Source of the DNA: Mycobacterium numidiamassiliense
Lineage (GTDB): Bacteria > Actinomycetota > Actinomycetes > Mycobacteriales > Mycobacteriaceae
Direction: 5' to 3'
Assembly (NCBI RefSeq): GCF_900157365.1
Contig: NZ_FUEZ01000004.1
Coordinates: forward strand, 4,308,966 to 4,372,965
DNA: 64,000 nucleotides
Every line of letters starts with the position of its first letter. Position 1 is the stretch's first letter. The notes below the pieces were generated by a model, which was given only the letters and a program-made list of their open reading frames with translations, was not told where the DNA came from and searched no databases. Made by a program: the position numbers and the translations under genes. Shown one piece after another: positions 27,174 through 34,662 of the stretch.

Positions 27174-27202
27174 TTGACAACTCCGAGGGTCCGGAGTAGA
27201 CC
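27174..27202 (+). promoter_or_regulatory. candidate promoter with operator upstream of hydrogenase subunits
   Basis: The 269-base gap between hypB and the small-subunit gene holds TTGACA (27174-27179), 17 bases, then TAGACC (27197-27202), a good SigA-like -35 and spacing with a fair -10. The spacer is occupied by a dyad, ACTCCG-N6-CGGAGT (27180-27197), placed where a repressor would block polymerase. The start would be about 75 bases upstream of the ATG. Predicted from sequence only. Confidence 0.5.
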
Positions 27203-27282
27203 CAAAACCAGCGCTGCGCAAGTGGGCCGACGGTCGACTCCGGCAGCGTAGGGGCCCCAGCCCGGCCCCGGAAAGCTGCGGA

Positions 27283-28338
27283 ATGCTCACAGAAGCAGCA
27301 GTCAAAGCGGAAGAAACGTTGATCCATGTGCTGTGGATCAACGCAGGTCTCAGTTGTGACGGTGATTCGGTGGCGTTGACTGCCGCCACCCAGCCCAGCG
27401 TCGAGGAGATCGCCCTCGGGGCGCTCCCCGGCCTTCCCAAGGTCGCCATCCACTGGCCTTTGATCGACTTCGAATGCGGACCCACCGGAGGAGCGGACGA
27501 TTTCCTCGAGTGGTTCTTCAAAGCCGATCGCGGCGAACTGGAACCGTTTGTGCTCGTCGTCGAGGGATCCATTCCCAACGAGAAGATCAAGGCAGAGGGC
27601 TACTGGTGCGGGTTCGGCAACGACCCGGCCACCGGCCAGCCGATGACCACCAGCGAGTGGCTCGACCGTCTCACACCCAAGGCCACCGCGGTCGTCGCAG
27701 TCGGGACCTGCGCCACCTACGGCGGCATCCATGCCATGGCAGGCAATCCAACCGGGGCGATGGGCGTGCCCGACTACCTCGGCTGGGAATGGAAGAGCAA
27801 GGCCGGCATCCCGATCGTCTGCGTTCCCGGCTGCCCGATCCATCCGGACAACCTGTCGGAGACGCTGACCTATCTGCTCTACATGGCGACCGGCCAGGCT
27901 CCCATGATCCCGCTCGACGAAGCACTGCGCCCCAAGTGGTTGTTCGGGGCGACCGTGCACGAAGGCTGCGACCGGGCCGGTTACTACGAGCAAGGTGATT
28001 TCGCCACCGAGTACGGGTCACCGAAATGCATTGTCAAACTGGGCTGTTGGGGCCCGGTTGTGAAATGCAACGTGCCCAAGCGCGGATGGATCAACGGCAT
28101 CGGCGGTTGCCCGAATGTTGGTGGCATCTGCATCGGATGCACCATGCCGGGTTTCCCGGACAAGTTCATGCCGTTCATGGACGAGCCGCCAGGTGGCAAG
28201 CTCTCCAGCACCGCATCGAGCTTGTACGGGACCGTGATCCGCAGCCTGCGGGGAATCACGGGGCGCACCCTCGATAAGGAGCCGCGCTGGCGGCACACGG
28301 GCACTGAACTCACCACCGGAGCCCGCCGCACCTGGTAG
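27283..28338 (+). CDS. hhyS: [NiFe]-hydrogenase group 1h small subunit (HhyS-like)
   Basis: A 351-residue electron-transfer subunit carrying three FeS clusters. The N-terminal cluster motif, normally CxxC, reads C-D-G-D (Cys25, Asp28): the second cysteine is aspartate, as known for actinobacterial-type hydrogenases such as that of Ralstonia eutropha. Other ligands are visible in VGTCATYGG, VPGCPIHP, HEGCDRAG, KLGCWGPVVKC, GGCPNVGG and CIGCTMPGF. There is no Tat signal, so it stays on the cytoplasmic side. The pattern differs from the group 2a (Huc) small subunit. Start ATG; GGAAAG lies upstream. Confidence 0.93.
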   Translation: MLTEAAVKAEETLIHVLWINAGLSCDGDSVALTAATQPSVEEIALGALPGLPKVAIHWPLIDFECGPTGGADDFLEWFFKADRGELEPFVLVVEGSIPNEKIKAEGYWCGFGNDPATGQPMTTSEWLDRLTPKATAVVAVGTCATYGGIHAMAGNPTGAMGVPDYLGWEWKSKAGIPIVCVPGCPIHPDNLSETLTYLLYMATGQAPMIPLDEALRPKWLFGATVHEGCDRAGYYEQGDFATEYGSPKCIVKLGCWGPVVKCNVPKRGWINGIGGCPNVGGICIGCTMPGFPDKFMPFMDEPPGGKLSSTASSLYGTVIRSLRGITGRTLDKEPRWRHTGTELTTGARRTW

Positions 28339-28413
28339 GTCAGCTACCCAGGTCGCCGCGCGTCCCATTCTCACTTCTGACAAAGAGCCCTCGGGCGGAG
28401 AGCGGTATTTGCG

Positions 28414-30213
28414 ATGACAACCATCATTCCCGAGCCGACAACATCCAAGCGGGAGCCCGGCCAGCTCGTCGAAATGGCGTGGGACCCGATCACCAGGATC
28501 GTCGGCAGCCTCGGCATCTACACCAAGATCGATTTCGAGAACAAGGAAGTCGTCGAGTGCCACAGCACGTCGTCGATCTTCCGCGGCTACTCGATCTTCA
28601 TGAAGGGCAAGGATCCCCGCGACGCCCACTTCATCACCAGCCGCATCTGCGGTATCTGCGGCGACAACCACGCCACCTGCTCCTGCTACGCGCAGAACAT
28701 GGCCTACGGCGTCAAGCCGCCGCATCTGGGCGAATGGATCGTCAACCTGGGCGAGGCCGCGGAATACATGTTCGACCACAACATCTTCCAGGAGAACCTG
28801 GTCGGTGTGGACTTCTGCGAGAAGATGGTCGCCGAGACCAACCCGAGCGTGCTCTCACTGGCCGAGAAAACTCCGGCGCCACACGCCGATGCGCACGGGT
28901 ACAAGACGATCGCCGACATCATGCGCTCGCTCAACCCGTTCAGCGGCGAGTTCTACCGCGAGGCGCTTGTGGTCAGTCGCTGGACGCGAGAGATGTTCTG
29001 CCTCATGGAGGGTCGCCACGTGCACCCGTCCACGTTGTACCCCGGCGGCGTCGGCACCGTGGCGACCATTCAGCTGATGACCGACTACATGACCCGGCTC
29101 ATGCGCTATGTCGAGTTCATGAAGAAGGTCGTGCCCATGCACGACGACCTGTTCGACTTTTTCTACGACGCGCTGCCCGGCTACGAGAAGGTCGGATTGC
29201 GCCGCACCTTGCTCGGCTGCTGGGGCTCCTTCCAGGACCCCGACGTGTGCAATTTCGAATACAAGGACATGGAGCGCTGGGGTAACGCGATGTTCGTCAC
29301 CCCGGGCGTCGTGGTTGACGGCAAGCTGGTCACCCATTCGCTGGTGGACATCAACCTCGGCATCCGGATCCTTTTGGGTAGTTCGTATTACGACGACTGG
29401 ACCGACCAGGAGATGTTCGTCAAGACCGATCCACTGGGCAACCCGGTGGACCGGCGTCACCCGTGGAATCAGCACACCAACCCGCATCCGCAGAAGCGGG
29501 AGTTGGACGGCGGCAAGTACAGCTGGGTGATGTCGCCGCGCTGGTTCGACGGCAAGGATCACCTGGCGCTGGACACCGGCGGGGGACCGCTGGCCCGGCT
29601 ATGGTCGACGGCCCTGGCCGGGCTGGTCGACATCGGCTATGTCAAGGCGACCGGCACCAGCGTGAAGATCAACCTGCCCAAGACCGTCCTCAAGGGTCCG
29701 GTCGAATTCGAGTGGAAGATCCCGAAGTACGGCAGCAACACCATCGAACGCGACCGCGCCCGGACCTACTTCCAGGCCTACGCGGCCGCGTGCGCACTGC
29801 ATTTCGCCGAGAAGGCGCTGGCGGAGATCCGCGCCGGGCGCACCAAGACCTGGGAGAAGTTCGATGTCCCCGACGAGGGCATCGGCTGCGGCTTCACCGA
29901 GGCGGTCCGCGGAGTGCTCAGCCACCATATGGTGATCCGGGACGGCAAGATCGCCAACTACCACCCGTACCCGCCCACGCCATGGAATGCCAACCCGCGC
30001 GACAGCTTTGGCACCCCGGGCCCCTACGAGGACGCGGTACGGGGGCAGCCGATCTTCGAGGAGAACAACCGGGAGAACTTCAAGGGCATCGACATCATGC
30101 GCACGGTGCGCAGCTTCGATCCGTGTCTGCCGTGCGGCGTGCACATGTATCTGGGGAACGGCAAGACCCTGGAGAGAGTGCACACTCCGACCCAGTCGCC
30201 CGCCGGGGAGTGA
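28414..30213 (+). CDS. hhyL: [NiFe]-hydrogenase group 1h large subunit (HhyL-like)
   Basis: A 599-residue catalytic subunit that splits H2 at the NiFe(CN)2CO centre. The L1 motif RICGICGDNHATCS gives Cys79 and Cys82; the L2 motif DPCLPCGVH gives Cys571 and Cys574. Both fit the high-affinity group 1h pattern. Residues after His577 (22 residues, MYLGNGKTLE onward) should be removed by the maturation protease after nickel insertion. It follows the small subunit by 75 bases and precedes the HhyE-like gene by three. Related enzymes scavenge atmospheric H2 and pass electrons to the respiratory chain. Confidence 0.95.
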   Translation: MTTIIPEPTTSKREPGQLVEMAWDPITRIVGSLGIYTKIDFENKEVVECHSTSSIFRGYSIFMKGKDPRDAHFITSRICGICGDNHATCSCYAQNMAYGVKPPHLGEWIVNLGEAAEYMFDHNIFQENLVGVDFCEKMVAETNPSVLSLAEKTPAPHADAHGYKTIADIMRSLNPFSGEFYREALVVSRWTREMFCLMEGRHVHPSTLYPGGVGTVATIQLMTDYMTRLMRYVEFMKKVVPMHDDLFDFFYDALPGYEKVGLRRTLLGCWGSFQDPDVCNFEYKDMERWGNAMFVTPGVVVDGKLVTHSLVDINLGIRILLGSSYYDDWTDQEMFVKTDPLGNPVDRRHPWNQHTNPHPQKRELDGGKYSWVMSPRWFDGKDHLALDTGGGPLARLWSTALAGLVDIGYVKATGTSVKINLPKTVLKGPVEFEWKIPKYGSNTIERDRARTYFQAYAAACALHFAEKALAEIRAGRTKTWEKFDVPDEGIGCGFTEAVRGVLSHHMVIRDGKIANYHPYPPTPWNANPRDSFGTPGPYEDAVRGQPIFEENNRENFKGIDIMRTVRSFDPCLPCGVHMYLGNGKTLERVHTPTQSPAGE

Positions 30214-30216
30214 CAC

Positions 30217-31107
30217 ATGGCGGATCGCCCGACCACCCCCGCGGAACTCCCCGACAACGACGCGCAGTGGCGCACGGCGGGCGATCGAATCCAGACGCTG
30301 CTGGATTCGTGCGCGACGGGAGGGGCGGTCGCGTACGAACGCGCACAGCAGCTGGTCCGGGAGGTAGTCGGGCTGTACGGTGCCGGGCTGGAACGGATCA
30401 TGCTGATAGCCGGGGATCCCGGTTTGACCGAGCGGCTGGCCACCGACGACCTGGTGGCCAGCCTGCTCCTGGTCCACGGCCTACATCCGCACGACGTGCG
30501 CCGGCGGGTCTCGGATGCGCTGGACCGGGTGCGCCCCTACCTGGGCTCGCACGGCGGCGATGTGGATCTGCTCGAGGTCACCGACGACACCGTGCGATTG
30601 GCCTTCACCGGGAGCTGCAAGAGCTGTCCGTCGTCGGCGGTGACGCTGGAGCTGGCGGTCGAGGACGCGGTTCGGGCGGCCGCGCCTGAGATCTCCGCTA
30701 TCGAGGTGGTCGCGGCTCAGCCTGCCGCGCCCAGCGGCCTCATTCCTGCCGAATCGCTGCTGGCACGGATGCATCCGCCAGGCTCGGCCTGGCACCCGGT
30801 GCCCGAACTCACCCAGCTGGAGCCCGGCGAGGTCGCGGGGTTCGTGGTGTCGGACACCACGCTGCTGGTGTGCCGGGTCGGCGACCAGACGCTGGCCTAC
30901 CGCGACCATTGTCCGGTGTGCGATGACTCGCTGGCGGGCGCACAACTGCATGAGACACTCCTGGACTGCCCGCGCTGCGGCACCCGCTTCGACGTGGTGC
31001 GCGCAGGCGCCGGCCCGGATGGCGCGCACCTCGAGCCTCTGCCCATGCTGCCCCGCGACGGCGTGCCGTCGGTCGCACTGCGAGAGCCGCTGGGAGCGAG
31101 CACATGA
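30217..31107 (+). CDS. hhyE: HhyE-like iron-sulfur protein: NifU-type plus modified Rieske-like domain
   Basis: A 296-residue protein. Residues about 1-90 are helical. Residues 97-165 form a NifU C-terminal-type domain, with GGDVDLLEV and the cluster motif C-K-S-C (Cys134, Cys137). Residues 210-265 resemble a Rieske [2Fe-2S] domain, but the usual CxH...CxxH is replaced by CPVC (232, 235) and CPRC (251, 254). A gene of this type beside the M. smegmatis hydrogenases is needed for their activity (recalled). It could carry electrons onward or aid cluster assembly. Its stop overlaps the next start (ATGA). Confidence 0.85.
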   Translation: MADRPTTPAELPDNDAQWRTAGDRIQTLLDSCATGGAVAYERAQQLVREVVGLYGAGLERIMLIAGDPGLTERLATDDLVASLLLVHGLHPHDVRRRVSDALDRVRPYLGSHGGDVDLLEVTDDTVRLAFTGSCKSCPSSAVTLELAVEDAVRAAAPEISAIEVVAAQPAAPSGLIPAESLLARMHPPGSAWHPVPELTQLEPGEVAGFVVSDTTLLVCRVGDQTLAYRDHCPVCDDSLAGAQLHETLLDCPRCGTRFDVVRAGAGPDGAHLEPLPMLPRDGVPSVALREPLGAST

Positions 31108-31751
31108 CGACTCCGTATGACGTCCTGGCCCGCATCCGAAGTAGCCGTGCTCCCGAGCCGACTGGCGAGCGGTGTGAAATGTGCTCCGAGTTCATCGCCG
31201 AAGAGCATCAGCACGTGGTGAATGTGGCTGGCCGGCAGCTGATGTGCGTCTGCCGCGGCTGCTACCTGCTGTTCACCGACAACGACGCCGAATTGCGCTA
31301 CCGGGCGGTGCCGGACCGGTATCTGGCGTTCCCGGATTTCGCACTGGACCGCGGCACGTGGGAGGCACTGCAGATTCCGGTGGGCGTGGCGTTCTTCTTC
31401 ACCAACTCCGACCTCGGGCGCACGGTGGCCTTCTACCCCGGCCCTGCCGGGGCATGCGAATCCGAACTGGACCTCGACGCCTGGAACGCCCTGCGCGCCG
31501 CCGACTCGCGGGCGCGCCTGCCGCTCGCCGATGTGGAGGCGCTCCTGGTCAGGGTTCCCGAGACCGATGGCTCCGCTGACGGGCAAGTCACCGAGCCGCA
31601 GAGCTATCTGGTACCCATTGATGCCTGCTACGAGTTCGTCGGCCGGTTGCGCACGCTGTGGCGGGGCTTCGACGGAGGACAGCAGGCGCGGGAATTCATC
31701 GACGGCTTCTTCGCCCGGATCGCGGCCCGCGCGGCGGAGACAGCCCGATGA
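31104..31751 (+). CDS. DUF5947 family protein, hydrogenase-associated
   Basis: A 215-residue soluble protein found next to group 1h hydrogenases; the DUF5947 label is from memory. The N-terminal region has CEMC near residue 26 and CVCRGC near residue 48, which could hold zinc or an FeS cluster. The C-terminal half is a mixed alpha/beta domain ending in a helix (FIDGFFARIAARAAE). Overlaps its neighbours at both ends by four bases. Function unknown; an assembly or electron-transfer accessory role is inferred from position. Confidence 0.7.
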   Translation: MTTPYDVLARIRSSRAPEPTGERCEMCSEFIAEEHQHVVNVAGRQLMCVCRGCYLLFTDNDAELRYRAVPDRYLAFPDFALDRGTWEALQIPVGVAFFFTNSDLGRTVAFYPGPAGACESELDLDAWNALRAADSRARLPLADVEALLVRVPETDGSADGQVTEPQSYLVPIDACYEFVGRLRTLWRGFDGGQQAREFIDGFFARIAARAAETAR

Positions 31752-32395
31752 ACGGGCAACCGCCGGGTCTGACCTTCACCGTTGTCGACGTGGCTCCCGA
31801 ACCGTACAGCGTCAGCCCGGTGCTCACCGCCCGCATCGCCATCGGCACCGACGAACCGGTACACGCCATCGCGTTGCGGTGCCAGGTCCGGATCGAACCG
31901 TCGCGGCGTTCCTACTCCGACGACGAGGCGGCCGGGCTGACCGACCTATTCGGGCCCCGCGAACGCTGGGCGTCGACCCAGCGCACCTTTCTCTGGCAGC
32001 ACTGCACCGCGCTGGTGGCGGGATTCACCGAGAACACCACCACTCCGCTTGCGCTGGACTGCACCTACGACTTTGAGGTCGCTGCCGCCAAATATCTGCA
32101 TGCGCTGGGTGACGGTGCACTGCCACTTCAATTCCTCTTCAGCGGAACCATATTCGTCAAGTCCGACCGCGGCTTCTCGGTTCGGCAGGTGCCCTGGGAC
32201 TGCGAGTCTCGCTACGACATGCCCGTCGCGGTGTGGCACGACCTGATCGCACAGCACTATCCGAACGCCGGGTGGGTGCGGCTGAGCCACGACACCATGG
32301 CTGCGCTCGCCGGCTATAAGTCGGCGCAGGGGCTGCTCGATCTCGACCATGCCATCAGCGCGCTGCTCGATGCCGAACGGGAGGCGGCGCGGTGA
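31748..32395 (+). CDS. DUF6084 family protein, hydrogenase-associated
   Basis: A 215-residue soluble protein, start set at the ATG (MNGQPPGLTF) overlapping the previous stop. It has a beta-rich fold: VQVRIEPS-like CQVRIEPSRRSY near residue 41, GPRERWASTQRTFLW near 65, FTENTTTPLALDCTYDFEVAAAKYL near 90 and a DLDHAISALLDAE C-terminal helix. The family label is recalled and the function unknown. It is translationally coupled on both sides within the hydrogenase operon. Confidence 0.7.
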   Translation: MNGQPPGLTFTVVDVAPEPYSVSPVLTARIAIGTDEPVHAIALRCQVRIEPSRRSYSDDEAAGLTDLFGPRERWASTQRTFLWQHCTALVAGFTENTTTPLALDCTYDFEVAAAKYLHALGDGALPLQFLFSGTIFVKSDRGFSVRQVPWDCESRYDMPVAVWHDLIAQHYPNAGWVRLSHDTMAALAGYKSAQGLLDLDHAISALLDAEREAAR

Positions 32396-33732
32396 CCTCT
32401 TCAAGGGCGTCGAGGTGGGACCATACCCGCGCGGTCGCCGACGCGGTGCTCTACGAAGGCTACTTGCTGTACCCGTACCGCGCCACCTCGAGTAAGAACC
32501 AATCACGCTGGCAGTTCGGCGTTTTGGGGCCACCGGGCGCGGCGACCGCAGGCCTGGGCGAAGACGACTCCCTGGCGGCGCAATTCCTGGTCGACGGGGC
32601 CCAGGCGATCACGCTGGTGGTGCGGTTCCTGCAGCTGCAGCGCCGCCAGGCGCAATGTCAACTCGCCGAAGTCGGTTTTGCGCCCGTCGCCGAACTGACC
32701 ACACCGGCCGGGTCCTGGCTGACCTGGGACGAAGCCGTCGAGTGCGAGAGGCCCTTCGGCCCTATCGCACTCGACGGGCAGCGGCACACACTTCCGGTGG
32801 TGGCGGACAGTGCCATCGATATCGAGTTCGTGGACGGCGGGCGCTTGGTCCGCGAACGTCGGGAGGTGCGGGGCGAACTGACGGTCAGCAGCGAGACCGA
32901 CGCCGGGCTGCACCGGGTGTCGATCCACATCGGCAACATCGGCGTTGCCGCCGCCGATAAGGATGACGCCATCACCCGTTCGATGATCGGAACCCATGTC
33001 ATCGCCGAAGTCGTTGGGGGCCGGTTTGTCTCGCTCCTCGAGCCGCCGCCCGGCGCCGTTGACGCGGCGTCGCGGTGTAACCAGTACCGCTGCTTCCCCG
33101 TGCTGGGCGGTCCGCCCGGCGCTGACGACATGCTGCTCGTCTCACCGATCATTCTCTACGACCACCCCGAGGTCGCCGAACAAACCAATGCAGCCCTGTA
33201 CGACTGCACGGAGATCGACGAGATCCTGACCCTGCGTGTGATGACGATGACGGACGAGGAGAAGGCCCAGGCGCGGGCCACCGACCCGCGGGCCGCGCAG
33301 ATCATCGACCACTGCGACGCCATGTCGCCCGATGCCATGGCGCGCCTGCACGGGGCGCTTCGGGATCCTCATCGGCCCCCGATGGGGCTGATCCCGGAGA
33401 TTCCCGAGGGCGTCGATTGGTGGGACCCGATGGCCGACAACGCTGTTCGTCCCGAGATCGACGCGGTGCTGGTGAACGGAGTCCGAGTTGCACGCGACAG
33501 CCGGGTACGGTTGCGGCCCAAGCGCAACGCCGACGCCCAAGACATCTTCGTCGCGGGCAAGACCGCGCGGGTCACGTCGGTTCACGAGGACGTCGAGGGC
33601 AACAAGCACGTCGGGGTGGTCGTCGACGACGACCCGGCCGCCGACCTGCACGAATGGTATGGCCGCTATCTGTACTTCTCCCCCGACGAGATCGAGCCCC
33701 TGCAGGTCGCAGAACCCACAACAAATCCCTGA
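32392..33732 (+). CDS. uncharacterised hydrogenase-associated protein
   Basis: A 446-residue soluble protein that I cannot assign to a named family. It starts at the GTG overlapping the previous stop (GTGA). Recognisable pieces are DAVLYEGYLLYPYRATSSKNQ near residue 20, RCNQYRCFPVLGG near 222, a helical TMTDEEKAQARATDPRAAQIID near 285, and a C-terminal beta domain (DAVLVNGVRVARDSRVRLRPKRNADAQDIFV) that looks like a small barrel. Proteins of this type recur in actinobacterial group 1h loci. No signal peptide. An assembly or scaffolding role is inference only. Confidence 0.7.
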   Translation: MTSSRASRWDHTRAVADAVLYEGYLLYPYRATSSKNQSRWQFGVLGPPGAATAGLGEDDSLAAQFLVDGAQAITLVVRFLQLQRRQAQCQLAEVGFAPVAELTTPAGSWLTWDEAVECERPFGPIALDGQRHTLPVVADSAIDIEFVDGGRLVRERREVRGELTVSSETDAGLHRVSIHIGNIGVAAADKDDAITRSMIGTHVIAEVVGGRFVSLLEPPPGAVDAASRCNQYRCFPVLGGPPGADDMLLVSPIILYDHPEVAEQTNAALYDCTEIDEILTLRVMTMTDEEKAQARATDPRAAQIIDHCDAMSPDAMARLHGALRDPHRPPMGLIPEIPEGVDWWDPMADNAVRPEIDAVLVNGVRVARDSRVRLRPKRNADAQDIFVAGKTARVTSVHEDVEGNKHVGVVVDDDPAADLHEWYGRYLYFSPDEIEPLQVAEPTTNP

Positions 33733-33744
33733 AAGGAGTTCGAC

Positions 33745-33864
33745 ATGGAGGTCTTGGGTTGGATATTCATCGCCCTCATCGCTTTGGTGGCCGGGGTCGG
33801 GCTGGCGTTGGGACTGGTATCGCTGCCGGATGCCCGCCGCTACCTCAGACTGAGGCGGATGTAG
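33745..33864 (+). CDS. 39-residue single-span membrane peptide
   Basis: Starts at an ATG preceded by AAAGGAG at ideal spacing. Residues 5-26 are one hydrophobic helix (WIFIALIALVAGVGLALGLV), followed by a basic tail (DARRYLRLRRM) that would lie in the cytoplasm. The DUF6893 label is recalled. It sits between the 446-residue accessory gene and the maturation protease, and could anchor a soluble hydrogenase component to the membrane, since neither subunit has a membrane anchor. Confidence 0.7.
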   Translation: MEVLGWIFIALIALVAGVGLALGLVSLPDARRYLRLRRM

Positions 33865-33881
33865 CCATCTCGGACAATCCG

Positions 33882-34391
33882 ATGGCAGCACGCATCCTGG
33901 TGGCCGGGATCGGCAACATATTCCTGGGGGACGACGGGTTCGGCTCCGAAGTCGTCCGTAACGCCGACATCTCACACGACGATCCGAGTGTCCGGGTCAT
34001 CGATTACGGCATCGCAGGCATGCACCTGGCCTACGACCTACTCGAGCACTGGGACACGCTGGTGCTCGTCGACGCGGTGCCCAGCCGCGGCACACCCGGC
34101 GCGTTGCATATCTTCCAAGCCGACCACGACACCGACGAATCAAGTTCAGCCGCAGCCGGTCTGGATGCGCACGGCATGGATCCGGCGGCGGTGTTCGCCA
34201 GCCTGCGGGCGCTGGGCGGCAGTCCGCCCTACACGGTGGTCGTCGGGTGTGAGGCGGGCAGCGTCGAAGAAGGCATGGGGCTCACCGAACCGGTGGCCAA
34301 CGCCGTTCCCCGGGCCGCGAGAGCGGTCGAGGAGATCGTGGCGGCACTGCAAATGCCCTCGGCCGCATTGTCGATGGGCGAGGAGTGCTGA
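33882..34391 (+). CDS. hydrogenase maturation protease (HyaD/HycI family)
   Basis: A 169-residue nickel-dependent endopeptidase that trims the large-subunit C-terminus. The family start ARILVAGIGNIFLGDDGFGSEVV contains the metal-binding glutamate; LVLVDAVPSRGTPG contains the metal-binding aspartate. The start was placed at the ATG giving MAARILVAG; the upstream open frame is the 446-residue gene and small-peptide gene read out of frame. hypC follows after three bases. Confidence 0.9.
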   Translation: MAARILVAGIGNIFLGDDGFGSEVVRNADISHDDPSVRVIDYGIAGMHLAYDLLEHWDTLVLVDAVPSRGTPGALHIFQADHDTDESSSAAAGLDAHGMDPAAVFASLRALGGSPPYTVVVGCEAGSVEEGMGLTEPVANAVPRAARAVEEIVAALQMPSAALSMGEEC

Positions 34392-34394
34392 GTC

Positions 34395-34661
34395 ATGTGC
34401 CTTGGAATCCCCGGTCAAGTGATCAGGATGCTGGACGGTTACGAGGGTCAGCTGGCGCTGGTCGACGTCGCCGGCCAGCAGCGCAAGGTCAACGTCGGTA
34501 TGTTGCCGGAAGAGACATTCGTGCAAGGTGACTGGGTGATCATCCATATGGGATTTGTGGTCGAGAAGACCGACCAGGCCGGAGCCGAGCAGGCCATGGC
34601 CGGTCTGCAACTCATGGGCCGGGGCACCACCGATCCGACGTTCAGCCCCGAGGGCGGCTGA
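34395..34661 (+). CDS. hypC: hydrogenase assembly chaperone HypC (copy 1)
   Basis: An 88-residue HypC starting MCLGIPGQVIRM, with the essential cysteine at position 2. The OB-fold core reads LALVDVAGQQRKVNVG and ends GDWVIIHMGFVVEKTD. It carries the Fe(CN)2CO unit with HypD and docks on the large subunit. It directly precedes hypF. A second, clearly different copy lies before hypD. Confidence 0.93.
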   Translation: MCLGIPGQVIRMLDGYEGQLALVDVAGQQRKVNVGMLPEETFVQGDWVIIHMGFVVEKTDQAGAEQAMAGLQLMGRGTTDPTFSPEGG

Positions 34662-34662
34662 G

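Noticed and set aside
27120..27251. 43-codon GTG open frame in the hypB-hhyS gap
   Set aside because: No Shine-Dalgarno, Arg/Ser-rich, and it covers the predicted promoter; more likely non-coding.
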